Positions 8,338 through 17,512 of a stretch of DNA of 64,000 nucleotides are shown here, piece after piece; position 1 is the stretch's first letter; each line of letters starts with the position of its first letter. The position numbers were made by a program, and so were the translations under genes. Where the stretch lies: NCBI GenBank assembly GCA_036702865.1, contig DATNQD010000076.1, positions 1 through 64,000 on the forward strand, written 5' to 3'. Source of the stretch: Trichocoleus sp. GTDB lineage: Bacteria; Cyanobacteriota; Cyanobacteriia; Elainellales; Elainellaceae. Below the pieces are notes generated by a model that saw only the letters and a program-made list of their open reading frames with translations, ran no database searches and had not been told where the DNA came from.

Positions 8338-8728
8338 TGCCGATTTCCTGATTCATTTGCGTTTTGAGATCCTGCTATAGACACTCTAGGCGGGATTGTT
8401 TAGAGCGCAGGAAAATCTGTACCAGTCCTTAAGGGTGGAACAAAGCTTTTTGAACGGCTCTCATTTATGAGGCGATCGGACACATTGGTTTCTCATTTAA
8501 GAAATTGATGACTAGATCATTTGTTCTCTGCTAAGATTCCATTTAACTTTTAGACGGAGAGAGGGAACGAGCAGCAATCGCTCTAAGGCAATGGGATGTA
8601 AAGTATTCTTTCTATCCCAGGAGTATGAACCATTTAGCGCAATTATCGCTATAATTACGTTCAATAATTCTGAAAGAACTTCATAAAACTTAAGCTAATT
8701 GTTACAAAAATTTATTAGGAGTAACTCA
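8338..8728. other. Divergent promoter region of hmgA and the DUF2949 gene
   Basis: A 391-bp AT-leaning gap between the minus-strand HMG-CoA reductase cluster and the plus-strand DUF2949 gene, so it must hold promoters for both. Apart from the -10-like hexamer at 8650-8655 I see no repeat or coding signal. Confidence 0.5.
8650..8655 (+). promoter_or_regulatory. Candidate -10 box for the DUF2949 gene
   Basis: A consensus TATAAT lies 74 bp before the DUF2949 start. No good TTGACA is found at 16-18 bp spacing, so the promoter call is weak. Confidence 0.3.
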
Positions 8729-8926
8729 ATGGCACAAACCTCCCAGGAGCAGGCTCGCCTGATTAATTTCTTAAAAGATGAGCTGGCAGTTCCCAGCCCG
8801 GCGATTGCAATGGCTCTGCGTCACCCAGAACAGGGGGCAAACATACTGCCCATGGTTCTCTGGCAATATGGCTTGATTACAACTCAGCAGCTCGATCGCG
8901 TTTTTGAGTGGATGGAGACGGCATAG
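8729..8926 (+). CDS. DUF2949 family small protein
   Basis: A 65-aa protein starting at the ATG that follows TTAGGAGTAACTCA, a good Shine-Dalgarno at 8717-8721; a longer in-frame start at 8699 has none. The body, LINFLKDELAVP then ALR then LPMVLWQYGLITTQQLDRVFEWM, matches the small cyanobacterial DUF2949 family, all-helical proteins with no known role. It stands alone between the hmgA cluster and ftsH. Confidence 0.8.
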   Translation: MAQTSQEQARLINFLKDELAVPSPAIAMALRHPEQGANILPMVLWQYGLITTQQLDRVFEWMETA

Positions 8927-9317
8927 CGGCTGTAATTGGCTTTCCGCTGGGATCAGAATGTTTTGAAAAAAGAATCTTTTGGGGTTGGAGCAGGCTTTGC
9001 GAGCACTTTTGCATCCAACCCATCGTTTTGTTGACCACGTTGCCCTTACAAGTCTTTTATTTCCTAGAACCTGACCAGGTACGGTTACCCGATCGCTCTC
9101 ATAAATTTGAAACAAGACTAAACATTTAGAATTGTTAATAAGCCGCTTAAGCGAGCCGAATGACAAAACTCTCTTTACAAGAGACATGATTTCGTTTGGT
9201 AAACAAGCTACGCTCCGGCAAGTAAAGGCGCAGAGACCAGCAATTGCCCTTCCATTTTCTGTTCCCTGCAACTGTATTCTTGCTGATTAAAAACTTAGAA
9301 AAAAGGACGCTGAACGA
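8927..9317. other. Upstream region of ftsH, no gene seen
   Basis: A 391-bp gap. Frames open on either strand here do not resemble protein and are not continued. It presumably holds the ftsH promoter and leader; AAAAAAGGACGC just before the ATG is the likely ribosome-binding site. Confidence 0.4.
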
Positions 9318-11195
9318 ATGGCGATAAAAGATCGACCTCAGCCCTCCCGTCCTCGCCAGATTGGTAATCTGTTGTTGGGTCTCTCTGGGCTGTTTCTCCT
9401 AATCAATATCTTTTTGCCAAATCTCTTTGGTCCATCGATTCCGCGAGTGCCCTATAGCCTGTTTATTCATCAGGTGCAGGATCAGGAAGTCTTACAAGCT
9501 TCGGTGGGGCAAAACGAAATTCGCTACCAATTGAAAGAGGAAGAGGGCAAGCCAGGACAGATTCTGGCTACGACTCCCATTTTTGATCTGGAGTTACCGA
9601 AGCTTTTAGAGGAAAAAGGGGTTGAATTTGCGGCTGCACCGCCGCCTAAAAATAATTGGATTGGCAGTGTCCTTAGTTGGGTTGTGCCACCGCTGATCTT
9701 TGTGGCAATCTGGCAGTTCTTTATTAGTCGAGGCAGTGGCGGACAGCAAGGTGTGTTGTCGATCGGCAAAAGCCGCGCCAAGGTTTATGTCGAAGGCGAT
9801 TCCGGCAAAATTACCTTTAAAGACGTTGCAGGGGTCGAGGAAGCCAAAACGGAACTTGTTGAGATTGTCGATTTTCTCAAAGAACCACAGCGGTTCACCC
9901 AGATCGGCGCCAGAATTCCCAAAGGTGTGTTGCTGGTCGGCCCGCCGGGAACAGGGAAAACCCTTCTAGCGAAAGCCGTTGCTGGGGAAGCAGGTGTTCC
10001 TTTCTTCAGCATCTCCGGTTCCGAATTTGTAGAACTGTTTGTTGGGGTTGGTTCTTCCCGTGTACGTGACTTGTTTGAGCAAGCCAAAAAACAAGCTCCC
10101 TGTATCATTTTTATTGATGAGTTGGACGCGATCGGCAAATCCCGTGCCTCTAACGGTATGTATGGCGGCAACGATGAACGAGAGCAAACCCTGAACCAGC
10201 TCTTGACTGAAATGGATGGCTTCTCCGCAGGAGCGCAAACGGTGATTGTTCTGGCAGCGACAAACCGTCCAGAAACCCTTGATCCGGCTCTACTGCGTCC
10301 AGGTCGGTTCGATCGTCAGGTACTCGTCGATCGTCCGGACTTACAAGGTCGTCTGGAAATTCTGGAAATTCACTCGAAAGGGGTGAAGTTGGGACGGGAT
10401 ATTGACCTCAAAGCAATTGCAACTCGAACTCCGGGCTTTGCAGGTGCAGATTTGGCAAACTTAGTCAACGAAGCGGCTCTTTTAGCAGCGCGGAATAAGC
10501 GTCAGGAAGTAGCTCAGGAAGATTTTGCAGAAGCCGTAGAACGTGTGGTAGCAGGCTTGGAGAAAAAGAGCCGTGTCCTCAACGAGAAAGAGAAAAAGAT
10601 CGTTGCCTATCACGAAGTTGGTCATGCGATGGTTGGAGCTGTCATGCCTGGAACCAGCCGAGTTGAGAAGATTTCGATCGTGCCGCGCGGGATGGCTGCT
10701 CTCGGGTACACGCTGCAACTTCCCACCGAAGATCGCTTCTTAATGAGTGAAGGTGAACTACAAGGACAAATTGCCACCCTATTAGGGGGACGATCGGCAG
10801 AAGAAGTGGTGTTCGGTAGCATTACTACTGGAGCTTCCAACGATCTGCAGCGGGCAACCGACTTAGCCGAACGGATGGTGACAACCTACGGCATGAGCAA
10901 GGTTTTAGGACCGCTCGCCTATCAGCAGGGACAGCCAAATATGTTCCTCGGCAACGAAGCTCCAAATCCGCGTCGTCTGGTTAGCCCCCAAACTGCAGAA
11001 GCGATCGATCAAGAAGTAAAAGGGATTGTTGAGAGTGCCCATGAAACGGCGCTGAACATCTTGAAAACGAATCGAGAGTTGTTAGAGACAATTTCGATCA
11101 AGCTTCTTGAAACTGAGGTTATTGAAGGCAAAGAACTGACTGCATTACTGAGTCAAGTAAAATCGGTTGAATCAGACTTTGCGACAGCAGTTTAA
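9318..11195 (+). CDS. ftsH: ATP-dependent zinc metalloprotease FtsH
   Basis: A 625-aa membrane AAA+ protease that degrades damaged membrane proteins; in cyanobacteria FtsH hexamers remove photodamaged D1 from photosystem II. Two N-terminal membrane helices (about residues 17-36 and 113-131) flank a periplasmic/lumenal segment. The AAA domain has Walker A GPPGTGKT (about 209-216), Walker [12 protein letters not shown], and the second-region-of-homology RPGRFDRQ. The zinc site is HEVGH (about 431-435) with the later acidic ligand in the [15 protein letters not shown] helix. Length and motif set are normal. Cyanobacteria have about four paralogues, and I cannot say which one this is. A clear terminator follows. 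Confidence 0.95.
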   Translation: MAIKDRPQPSRPRQIGNLLLGLSGLFLLINIFLPNLFGPSIPRVPYSLFIHQVQDQEVLQASVGQNEIRYQLKEEEGKPGQILATTPIFDLELPKLLEEKGVEFAAAPPPKNNWIGSVLSWVVPPLIFVAIWQFFISRGSGGQQGVLSIGKSRAKVYVEGDSGKITFKDVAGVEEAKTELVEIVDFLKEPQRFTQIGARIPKGVLLVGPPGTGKTLLAKAVAGEAGVPFFSISGSEFVELFVGVGSSRVRDLFEQAKKQAPCIIFIDELDAIGKSRASNGMYGGNDEREQTLNQLLTEMDGFSAGAQTVIVLAATNRPETLDPALLRPGRFDRQVLVDRPDLQGRLEILEIHSKGVKLGRDIDLKAIATRTPGFAGADLANLVNEAALLAARNKRQEVAQEDFAEAVERVVAGLEKKSRVLNEKEKKIVAYHEVGHAMVGAVMPGTSRVEKISIVPRGMAALGYTLQLPTEDRFLMSEGELQGQIATLLGGRSAEEVVFGSITTGASNDLQRATDLAERMVTTYGMSKVLGPLAYQQGQPNMFLGNEAPNPRRLVSPQTAEAIDQEVKGIVESAHETALNILKTNRELLETISIKLLETEVIEGKELTALLSQVKSVESDFATAV

Positions 11196-11221
11196 CTTTT
11201 TGCTGTTAACTTGACGCATTT

Positions 11222-11249
11222 AGGTGGGGAAATCCCACCTTTTTTATTT
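11222..11249 (+). terminator. Rho-independent terminator of ftsH
   Basis: AGGTGGG (11222-11228) pairs with CCCACCT (11234-11240) around a 5-base loop and runs straight into TTTTTATTTT. It lies 27 bp after the ftsH stop. Confidence 0.85.
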
Positions 11250-11274
11250 TCGACTTGTGCAAATATTTCTTTCA

Positions 11275-11481
11275 CTATGCTTTATCAATCACTTGGGCAA
11301 ACTCTTCTTTTCCTTCTGCCCTCCATTTTTCAGCAAGAGCTTGCATCGTTTTATGATATTCACTTAGGGCCTGGTGTGCCGCTTGGGCTCTCATCCGACG
11401 ATCGGATTCTGATAGATTTTTGTTGCTCCAGGTTGTAACGATGTAGTGTTTGATTGCTTCGGTGAATGATGAATCAGGCAC
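11275..11481 (-). CDS. Small hypothetical protein
   Basis: A 68-aa charged, helical frame with a GTG start (MPDSSFTEAIKHYIV, then AAHQALSEYHKTMQALAEKWRAEG). The amphipathic pattern and lack of low-complexity look protein-like, but there is no recognised domain and no clear ribosome-binding site. Treat it as a candidate gene, convergent with ftsH. Confidence 0.35.
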   Translation of the reverse strand: MPDSSFTEAIKHYIVTTWSNKNLSESDRRMRAQAAHQALSEYHKTMQALAEKWRAEGKEEFAQVIDKA

Positions 11482-11690
11482 AGGACTGCTCCATTGTCGT
11501 CAAGGTTATAACGGACAGACGCACCAGGGATTCCAAGAACCTATCCAGTTTCCGTTATATAACAGTGCATTAGCAGTCGGCTTTCCTTTGTCTTTGTTTC
11601 TTCGTATCTTTTTTCTTAAGTAAAGTTCTTGTTGAGACGATCGTTCTTTCCTGGTGAACTGATCTTGAATAGCAGAAACAGAAAAATTGC

Positions 11691-11723
11691 CAAACAAAAG
11701 AGAGTCCGGGGGCTTGAACTCTC
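11691..11723 (-). terminator. Probable terminator of the M48-like gene
   Basis: On the minus strand GAGAGT (11723-11718) pairs with ACTCTC (11705-11700) around a GC-rich loop and is followed by TTTTGTTTG. It lies 34 bp beyond the stop of the gene at 11757-12926. Confidence 0.5.
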
Positions 11724-11756
11724 CTTAAATCACATTGGTTAATTGGTTACAGCAAG

Positions 11757-12926
11757 CTAGTTTGGAAATAGCTGATCCACATCCTGATTGCCGTTTCGGG
11801 AATTGATGCGAAGAGAGCTGCCATCCGGGGAAAGGTTGTAGTTCAACGGTTGTGCATTGAGCGTCAGTTTCGTTTGACCGCTTGCCGCCAGATTTTCAGC
11901 AGGAGCCTCACTCATTGCCTGTTTCAGTGTTGTTATGCGATCGGGCATTGCAGTCGGGCTTGTTGCAGGAGCATCATCAGGTGTGGACGGGTCTGCATCG
12001 TTCCCAACCATTTCTCGCATCGCTTGAGCCATCTCAGAATTGCTTTGGTTAGCAGCTTGCATCTCATCAGCACTTTTGAGAATTTCGATCGCCCGTACAC
12101 AGCCTTCGGGTTTAAATCCAGCCGTTGCCATGTAGCGATAGCCAAGTCGATCGGCTTCAGTGTTTTGCTTGTAGATCTGCTCTGTAATGTGCTGCTCAAT
12201 TTCTGCCATTCTGGTGCGGTAGGTTTCTTGAATTCGTTCCTGTGCCCGTATAACGCGACTCTGGCTTGAACCACCGATCGCGGAGCCTGCCAATCCTCCG
12301 ACCAGTCCTCCTAATCCGCCAAACAATCCACCGACCGTAGACAAAATTGAACTGCCCACACTGGCTGCTCTGGCATCATTGGAAGCATCTTCGATTTCTG
12401 CCGTGGTTTCTGACTGAATTTGATTCTGCAATTCGGCTAGCATTTGCGCTCGTTGTGCGTCTCCCACTGCCGTATGCTTTTGGGTGTGGTGTGCCATTTC
12501 TCGCCCGACAACGCAAGCAAGCGCATCGACATCGCTATGCAGTTGATCCAGCAAACCGTTATAAACCGGGATCAGATTTGCATCCGTCGCAAAGGCATTA
12601 CTGTCATACTCAGAAGCCGTTTTCAGTCGCCATGCCTGATTATCTAAACCGTTGGCACGCGCCATCCGATCGACAATTCGGTAAAGCACATATAAGTCTT
12701 CGGGGAGTTCCTGCCTTGCCTGCTCATAGCGTGGATCATTGGGTCTGGATTGAGGTGTAGCGATCGATGGATTCGCCGGAGCCGGATTGGAATTAACTGG
12801 ATTGGAATTGACTGGATTGGGACGAGTCGGAAGCGTAGGGGCAACCTGTGCCTGGACTGGTATAACAGCAGTAGCCGCAAGGGTAACTAAAGCCGTAAAA
12901 GCGGCAATTGGACGAACCTGTTTCAT
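11757..12926 (-). CDS. Secreted M48 peptidase-like protein with degenerate zinc motif
   Basis: A 389-aa exported protein: signal peptide to about residue 26 (cut after PVQAQ), then a Pro/Asn linker with a repeated NPVNS unit. An M48-like domain follows (about 75-290). The usual HExxH is REMAH in VGREMAHHTQKH, so the first zinc His is replaced by Arg, while the downstream glutamate motif is kept in NTEADRLGYRYMATAGF. Between them lies a glycine-rich hydrophobic patch (GGLFGGLGGLVGGLAGSAIGG) that could sit in or on a membrane. The C-terminal 100 residues are disordered. The fold family seems right, but proteolysis is doubtful. The gene is monocistronic. Confidence 0.7.
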   Translation of the reverse strand: MKQVRPIAAFTALVTLAATAVIPVQAQVAPTLPTRPNPVNSNPVNSNPAPANPSIATPQSRPNDPRYEQARQELPEDLYVLYRIVDRMARANGLDNQAWRLKTASEYDSNAFATDANLIPVYNGLLDQLHSDVDALACVVGREMAHHTQKHTAVGDAQRAQMLAELQNQIQSETTAEIEDASNDARAASVGSSILSTVGGLFGGLGGLVGGLAGSAIGGSSQSRVIRAQERIQETYRTRMAEIEQHITEQIYKQNTEADRLGYRYMATAGFKPEGCVRAIEILKSADEMQAANQSNSEMAQAMREMVGNDADPSTPDDAPATSPTAMPDRITTLKQAMSEAPAENLAASGQTKLTLNAQPLNYNLSPDGSSLRINSRNGNQDVDQLFPN

Positions 12927-13236
12927 AACTGCAGAAATCTAGATAGGCTGTGAGGGACTTGGAGAATTTGAAGTTAGGCAATGTATTTTTAGCGCATTCT
13001 AACTGTTATCAACCAGCCATAATAATCAATCAAGAATGAAAAATGTGGTGACCAATCCCTGATCCAATGAACAAACGCCAAGACTCTGATTTTGGCTTAA
13101 ATCGCCACAATGATAGCGCTTGAACGACGTTATTTCTTGCTGATTTTCGAGCGTGCCTGTTGTCATCTCAGCGTAAAGGCAAAGTGGGAAGAAATCGGGA
13201 AGGTCGATCGGATTCAGAAAAAGATGTTGTCCATTA
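12927..13236. other. Intergenic, no gene seen
   Basis: 310 bp upstream of the M48-like gene and downstream of the esterase gene. AT-rich near 13000-13060; probably holds the M48-like promoter. No repeat or hairpin stood out. Confidence 0.4.
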
Positions 13237-13902
13237 TCAATTTCTTATTTCCTGCATCACCTCCTGCCAAATCTCATCTTGCACATTGGTTAGTGCATGA
13301 TCGCTATTCAGTTCAATTAGCTTGACCCAAGAACGTAAATTAGCGAAGTCACGGCTGGCTTGCACAGAAATTACTTCGTCTTGCTGTCCGTGTAAAATCA
13401 GAGTTGATACAGGGCGTTGCAGTTGCCGTTCTGAATATTGCATTAAATCGGTAACAAACTGATAGCTCAATGGCATCATCTGTTGATTGCTATAGTGATA
13501 AACCTGAAGTGAGTTTTGTTGTTTCCACTGATTTAGCTGCGCCTCACCCAAACGCGGTAGCCATTGGTCTAAAAACTGAAAAGCTGGAGCCAACAGGATC
13601 GATCGCTCCACCTGTTCGCACTGCTCCGCAACCCAGGCAGCAGTCAAGCCGCCAAAACTTGAGCCAATCAAAGTCACTGGAACGTCTTGTGGCAAAAGGG
13701 CTTGCACCTGCTGAATCTGTCGGGTCAGGGTGAGCTGATAGAAGTCTGGTTGGTTAAGGTCTGGCAGGATTAGATCGATCCCCAAGGCTTGAAATCGATC
13801 TCGTAGGAATTGGGCTTTCGTGGACTGAGGACTGGATGCAAACCCATGTAAATAGATATAGACTGCTGCATGGCTTGAGTTACGCAAATTGAAAGACGCC
13901 AT
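13237..13902 (-). CDS. YqiA/YcfP-type alpha/beta-hydrolase
   Basis: A 221-aa single-domain hydrolase. After a short N-terminus it has the oxyanion strand YIYLHGFASSPQSTKA, the nucleophile elbow GSSFGG (about residues 101-106), the acid in LILHGQQDEVI (about 169-179) and the His in NSDHALTN (about 198-205). All three catalytic residues are present. YqiA/UPF0227 proteins are small esterases of unclear natural substrate. It runs opposite to the SDR gene, from which it is separated by 49 bp, so the two share a divergent promoter. Confidence 0.8.
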   Translation of the reverse strand: MASFNLRNSSHAAVYIYLHGFASSPQSTKAQFLRDRFQALGIDLILPDLNQPDFYQLTLTRQIQQVQALLPQDVPVTLIGSSFGGLTAAWVAEQCEQVERSILLAPAFQFLDQWLPRLGEAQLNQWKQQNSLQVYHYSNQQMMPLSYQFVTDLMQYSERQLQRPVSTLILHGQQDEVISVQASRDFANLRSWVKLIELNSDHALTNVQDEIWQEVMQEIRN

Positions 13903-13951
13903 TCTCTAACTCTGATCGCTATAGTCAGTATGATGAAACCTTGACCTTTTT

Positions 13952-14878
13952 ATGCCATTTTTTATGACCCATTCTCTTGCTGAACAAGTCGTCCTTATCA
14001 CAGGTGCTTCTACGGGAATTGGTGCGGCACTAGCGATCGTTTTAGCACAGCAATTTAAAGGGATTCGCCTAGTGATCTCGGCGCGCAGCAAAGAGAAGTT
14101 GGAAGCAGTCGCAGCCCAGTGTCGACAGGTTGGCGCTGAAGTGCTGGTTGTACCAACGGATATTCAACAAATTGATCAAGTTACTGCGCTTGCAGAAGTC
14201 GCTGTACAGCATTTTGGTAGAGTTGATGCTCTAGTGAACAATGCTGGATATGGGCAAATGGGACCGATCGAACTCGTTCCGCCTGCTGCTGCAAAACGGC
14301 AATTTGAAGTGAATGTTTTGGGTCCACTTGCCCTGATTCAATCAGTGATCCCAGTAATGCGCCAGCAAGGTGGAGGGCGGATTATCACAATTAGTTCAAT
14401 CGGCGGACGGATGGCATTTCCCTTTGGTGGTCTCTACAGCGCCTCAAAGTTTGCGCTAGAAGGTTTGAGTGATGCCTTGCGCATGGAACTGGAGCCATTC
14501 AACATCCAGGTTAGTGTGATTGAGCCAGGGGCGGTACGGACAGAGTTTTTTGGGGTCGCAAACCAGGCAGTCGTGGAAACGATCACCAATCCCAGTGAAA
14601 CACCTTACCGAGCTGCATTTGAAAACTTGGAAAAGCTGGATCAACTTGTTGATCAACGCGCCTGGACATCCGAGCAAGTGGCAGAAGTGATCATTCGAGC
14701 TTTAACTGATCGATCGCCAAAACCGCGATATGTCGCAGCAACAGGCGGCAACTTCATGATTAACTGCATGACAAAGCTGGTTCCAACTCGCGCGATGGAT
14801 AATTTCTGGCAGCGATTCTATGGCATCAATAAAGTAGCGCAGGACTGGCAAAGGAAACAGCAGCAATCGTTAGAATAG
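13952..14878 (+). CDS. Short-chain dehydrogenase/reductase
   Basis: A 308-aa classical SDR. The Rossmann motif is TGASTGIG (about residues 18-25), NNAGYG marks the adenine side, and the catalytic Ser and YSASK (Tyr/Lys) are present in ISSIGG and LYSASKFALEG. The C-terminal extension past PGAVRTEF is that of the SDR group acting on lipids or sterol-like substrates, but the substrate cannot be named. The ATG at 13964 is an equal candidate start; neither has a clear ribosome-binding site. The next gene begins 26 bp after its stop and may be co-transcribed. Confidence 0.85.
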   Translation: MPFFMTHSLAEQVVLITGASTGIGAALAIVLAQQFKGIRLVISARSKEKLEAVAAQCRQVGAEVLVVPTDIQQIDQVTALAEVAVQHFGRVDALVNNAGYGQMGPIELVPPAAAKRQFEVNVLGPLALIQSVIPVMRQQGGGRIITISSIGGRMAFPFGGLYSASKFALEGLSDALRMELEPFNIQVSVIEPGAVRTEFFGVANQAVVETITNPSETPYRAAFENLEKLDQLVDQRAWTSEQVAEVIIRALTDRSPKPRYVAATGGNFMINCMTKLVPTRAMDNFWQRFYGINKVAQDWQRKQQQSLE

Positions 14879-14904
14879 GGAATCAAATCAGGTTAGCTGC
14901 CCCT

Positions 14905-15396
14905 ATGAGCCAGTCGATCGCGCTTCACTCCCTAACTGCCCATCCCATCACCCCTGAAGCCTTCAGTCCTTATGGTCAGGTGATCGCTGCGACTGAAGAT
15001 GGAAAACCCTACGATCATCAAGATGCTCAGCTCCAGCTCGACCAGGGGATTCCTCGCTTCTACATTATGCGGCTGCACCAGCGGGGACGAAGATTTAGCT
15101 GCATCACGCGACATCAAAACTGTACCCAGTGCTTAGGCTCCCTCGAAGGAAAAGACTGGCTCATTGCGGTTGCGGCTCCAACCAAGGCAGATTGTCCTAC
15201 ACCAGAGGCGATCGTTGCCTTCCGAGTCCCCAGTGATTGTTTTATCAAGCTTGATGTTGGCACATGGCATGCAGGTCCCTACTTTGATCAAGCTTTTATT
15301 GATTTCTATAATCTAGAGCTGAGCAATACAAATATTACAGATCACCAAACCTGTGATCTCCACGAAGTATACGGTATAGCGTTTGAGATCCTCTAA
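14905..15396 (+). CDS. Ureidoglycolate lyase family protein
   Basis: A 163-aa cupin-fold protein. HPITPEAFSPYGQVI at the N-terminus and VPSDCFIKLDVGTWHAGPYF near residues 108-127 are the AllA family marks; the late DFYNLELSNTNITDH is also typical. AllA splits ureidoglycolate to glyoxylate and urea in purine breakdown. No other purine or allantoin gene is nearby, so the role may be different. It follows the SDR gene closely and its stop overlaps the end of the convergent BON-like gene by 4 bp. Confidence 0.75.
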   Translation: MSQSIALHSLTAHPITPEAFSPYGQVIAATEDGKPYDHQDAQLQLDQGIPRFYIMRLHQRGRRFSCITRHQNCTQCLGSLEGKDWLIAVAAPTKADCPTPEAIVAFRVPSDCFIKLDVGTWHAGPYFDQAFIDFYNLELSNTNITDHQTCDLHEVYGIAFEIL

Positions 15397-15785
15397 GAAC
15401 GAGGGCGCTTCACTGCCCGCAGGACGTGCTGGAGAGAGATGTGAGACGGCTTAACTTCGAGGTAATGTCTCAAGTGATCCCCAACAACAACCCCATTCAC
15501 CTCAACATCTGCCGTACCACTGGTTGACATCGCCAGTTTAACCATCTTGATTAGCAGCCACTGGCTCTGAATTTCACCAATGAGCACCACAACAGCTCCA
15601 CGCTGCCGAATGCGTAGCTTTTCAATTTCACAAGGTTCAAAATTCTGGCTAAATGCCAGTGAAACTCGCTTGGCTAAACCATGATGATCATATTCCCCAA
15701 ATAGCCCAACACGCTCTGGCGGTATTGTTCTAAACCAGGGGGTAACGGTAGATTGACCCATCAATCGTTTCTGACATTCCACCAT
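15393..15785 (-). CDS. BON-like domain protein
   Basis: A 130-aa protein with no signal peptide. The stretch GLAKRVSLAFSQNF ... LRIRQRGAVVVLIGEI ... VKLAMSTSGTADVEVNGVVV follows the BON (OsmY-like) pattern of helix, strand, V-x-L-x-G strand, then hxxAxxxxG-x-x-x-V. BON modules bind membranes or partner proteins. The match is by pattern only. It is convergent with, and overlaps by 4 bp, the ureidoglycolate-lyase-family gene. Confidence 0.5.
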   Translation of the reverse strand: MVECQKRLMGQSTVTPWFRTIPPERVGLFGEYDHHGLAKRVSLAFSQNFEPCEIEKLRIRQRGAVVVLIGEIQSQWLLIKMVKLAMSTSGTADVEVNGVVVGDHLRHYLEVKPSHISLQHVLRAVKRPRS

Positions 15786-16343
15786 ACAAATCCCTAAGTC
15801 ACAGATTGGGACTAACTCTGCCTTTAACGCATCAGAACTGATTTTTCTTTATAGACTTGCAAAAGAAACCTGAAATTTAATAGCAACTGGAGAAGGCGAC
15901 AAGTTAAACAGGGAAATGAAGTTATCCTTTATCCTTCCTGCTTCACACCACAATGCGACACCACAAGACTAAAAAGCAACTGATCCGTAGAGAAATCAAG
16001 AAGCTGAAATGAACTTTCGCAGGAGAACTATAAAGATAGAGTTAATTTACCACAAAAATTTGAAGTTCTCTCCATTATGATTACTCAGTAGGTTGAAGCC
16101 TACTTGAGGGCAGGCAACTGCCAGGCAGGCAACATCCATGAGGCAGATTTACTGAGAAAGTAAGCCTAGGCTCAAGTTGACTAATTTCACTCGCACAATT
16201 CGGGAAATTTAACCGACTTCAGCCCAAGTAGATTAACGCTACTATTGCGCTACGATTGTCATTTCTTTAACAGAAAGCTGAAGAAATCGATCGGCAACCA
16301 CGCAAGTAGCATTAAAGACGCTTGGCTTTGGGCATCCTCTCGT
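15786..16343. other. 558-bp intergenic region rich in hairpins
   Basis: Between two minus-strand genes. A cluster of short inverted repeats lies at 16087-16172: AGTAGG/CCTACT (16087-16104), TTACT/AGTAA (16149-16163) and the palindrome AGCCTAGGCT (16163-16172), with GGCA/TGCC between. No open frame of note apart from a 19-codon basic frame at 15953-16012, which I do not trust. Confidence 0.4.
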
Positions 16344-17147
16344 TTAAGTGTGAACTGTCCCATCCGGCATTGTGGCACCTGTCAATCGTGCCCCTGTCAG
16401 CTTCACCATCAGGCGATCGGACACAGCAATTCTGGCTCCCTGTAAGTCTGCCCCGCTCAAGTCTGCCCCACTCAAGTCTGCCCCAATCAAGTTTGCGCCT
16501 TGCAGATTGACATTCGTTAAATCCGCTTCAAGCAGGTTTGCCCGAAATAAGTTTGCGCCTGACAGATTTGCCCCTGATAGATTAATTCGGTGCAGAAAGG
16601 CATCACTCAAATTTGCCCCACTCAGGTCGGCATGGCTCAAGTTACGCCCAGCCAGATCTCTTTCTCGCAAATCTGCCCCACTTAAGTTAGTTCCACTCAA
16701 GTCCGGGTTTTGCGGTCGCGGTGAGGCTGACCGAGGCGGTGGGCTTTGCGATGGTTGTCTGGGGGGTTGATAGTCAGATTTGGGGGGTTGGCGAGCAGAC
16801 TGAGAGGAGGTATAAGGACTTTGAGCCTGAGGACGGGGCGGTTGGTAATAGTAGTACCGGGGTGGCGGAGTCTGGGAAGCTGGCTGCGAAGAGCGGGGCG
16901 GCGGGGAAGCCGTTGAGGAAGGCTTAGGCGGCAACTTGTCGTTTGTCCGCTGTGAGCGCAACTGTTCCCTTGCCTGATTAAGCTCTTTAATCTTTTCTTG
17001 GGCTTTTTCCTGAAGTCGCGGATTGTCTTTGGGGATGCGATCGGGATGCCAAATAAACACCAAGTCTCGATATGCCTGGTTCACCTCTTCCAGGGAGGCG
17101 CCAGGTTCTAAACCGAGTACTCTGTAGTAGCGATCCAGGTCACTCAT
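16344..17147 (-). CDS. J-domain protein fused to pentapeptide repeats
   Basis: A 267-aa protein from the ATG at 17147; the frame extends to a TTG at 17156, which is less likely. An N-terminal J domain (about residues 1-65) has RYYRVLGLEPGAS and the HPD motif in FIWHPDRIP, needed to stimulate DnaK/Hsp70. A Pro/Gln/Ser-rich linker (about 70-150) follows, then at least 20 pentapeptide repeats of the A(D/N)LSG type in a right-handed beta-helix (about 150-265). DnaJ's zinc and substrate domains are absent. It probably directs Hsp70 to a particular partner or site held by the pentapeptide helix. Confidence 0.88.
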   Translation of the reverse strand: MSDLDRYYRVLGLEPGASLEEVNQAYRDLVFIWHPDRIPKDNPRLQEKAQEKIKELNQAREQLRSQRTNDKLPPKPSSTASPPPRSSQPASQTPPPRYYYYQPPRPQAQSPYTSSQSARQPPKSDYQPPRQPSQSPPPRSASPRPQNPDLSGTNLSGADLRERDLAGRNLSHADLSGANLSDAFLHRINLSGANLSGANLFRANLLEADLTNVNLQGANLIGADLSGADLSGADLQGARIAVSDRLMVKLTGARLTGATMPDGTVHT

Positions 17148-17512
17148 CTTTTTCAAAATAGCATCAACGATATTGTTGGCTGTTGGCGTTCGCCCTAATT
17201 TATTGTGGCTTGCAGAAGTGGCAGAACGATCGCTCTGGCACCCAATTCCCTTCCAGAACTCTCAGTCTGTTCAGCATCTCCACTCTACTAGTGTAAAGTC
17301 CGGTTCTTACCAGCGTTATGAAACCTTGACGACAGTAATCTTCACCTTAACCGATAGTGACCTGGGAAATCCGCAAACTGGAGATATTATCGCGTTTCTC
17401 ATCAATTTGACAGACCGTTATTTCGCCGATGGAGTCTCGACAGGAAAGCCAATCCAGAACTAGACTGAAGTATTCGTAGAAATTGCATTAGCAGATACAA
17501 AACTTAATCCCT
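17148..17512. other. Divergent upstream region of ilvB
   Basis: 365 bp between the J-domain gene and ilvB. A 96-codon plus-strand frame crosses it but has no start signal and no protein-like pattern. It probably contains the ilvB leader and promoters for both genes. Confidence 0.4.

Noticed and set aside
8771-9271. 166-codon minus-strand frame
   Set aside because: Antisense to the DUF2949 gene and intergenic DNA; Cys- and basic-rich, without a ribosome-binding site.
15953-16012. 19-codon very basic frame (MRHHKTKKQLIRR...)
   Set aside because: Too short to separate from chance; no start signal.
17173-17463. 96-codon frame upstream of ilvB
   Set aside because: No start signal and no recognisable pattern; more likely a leader region.
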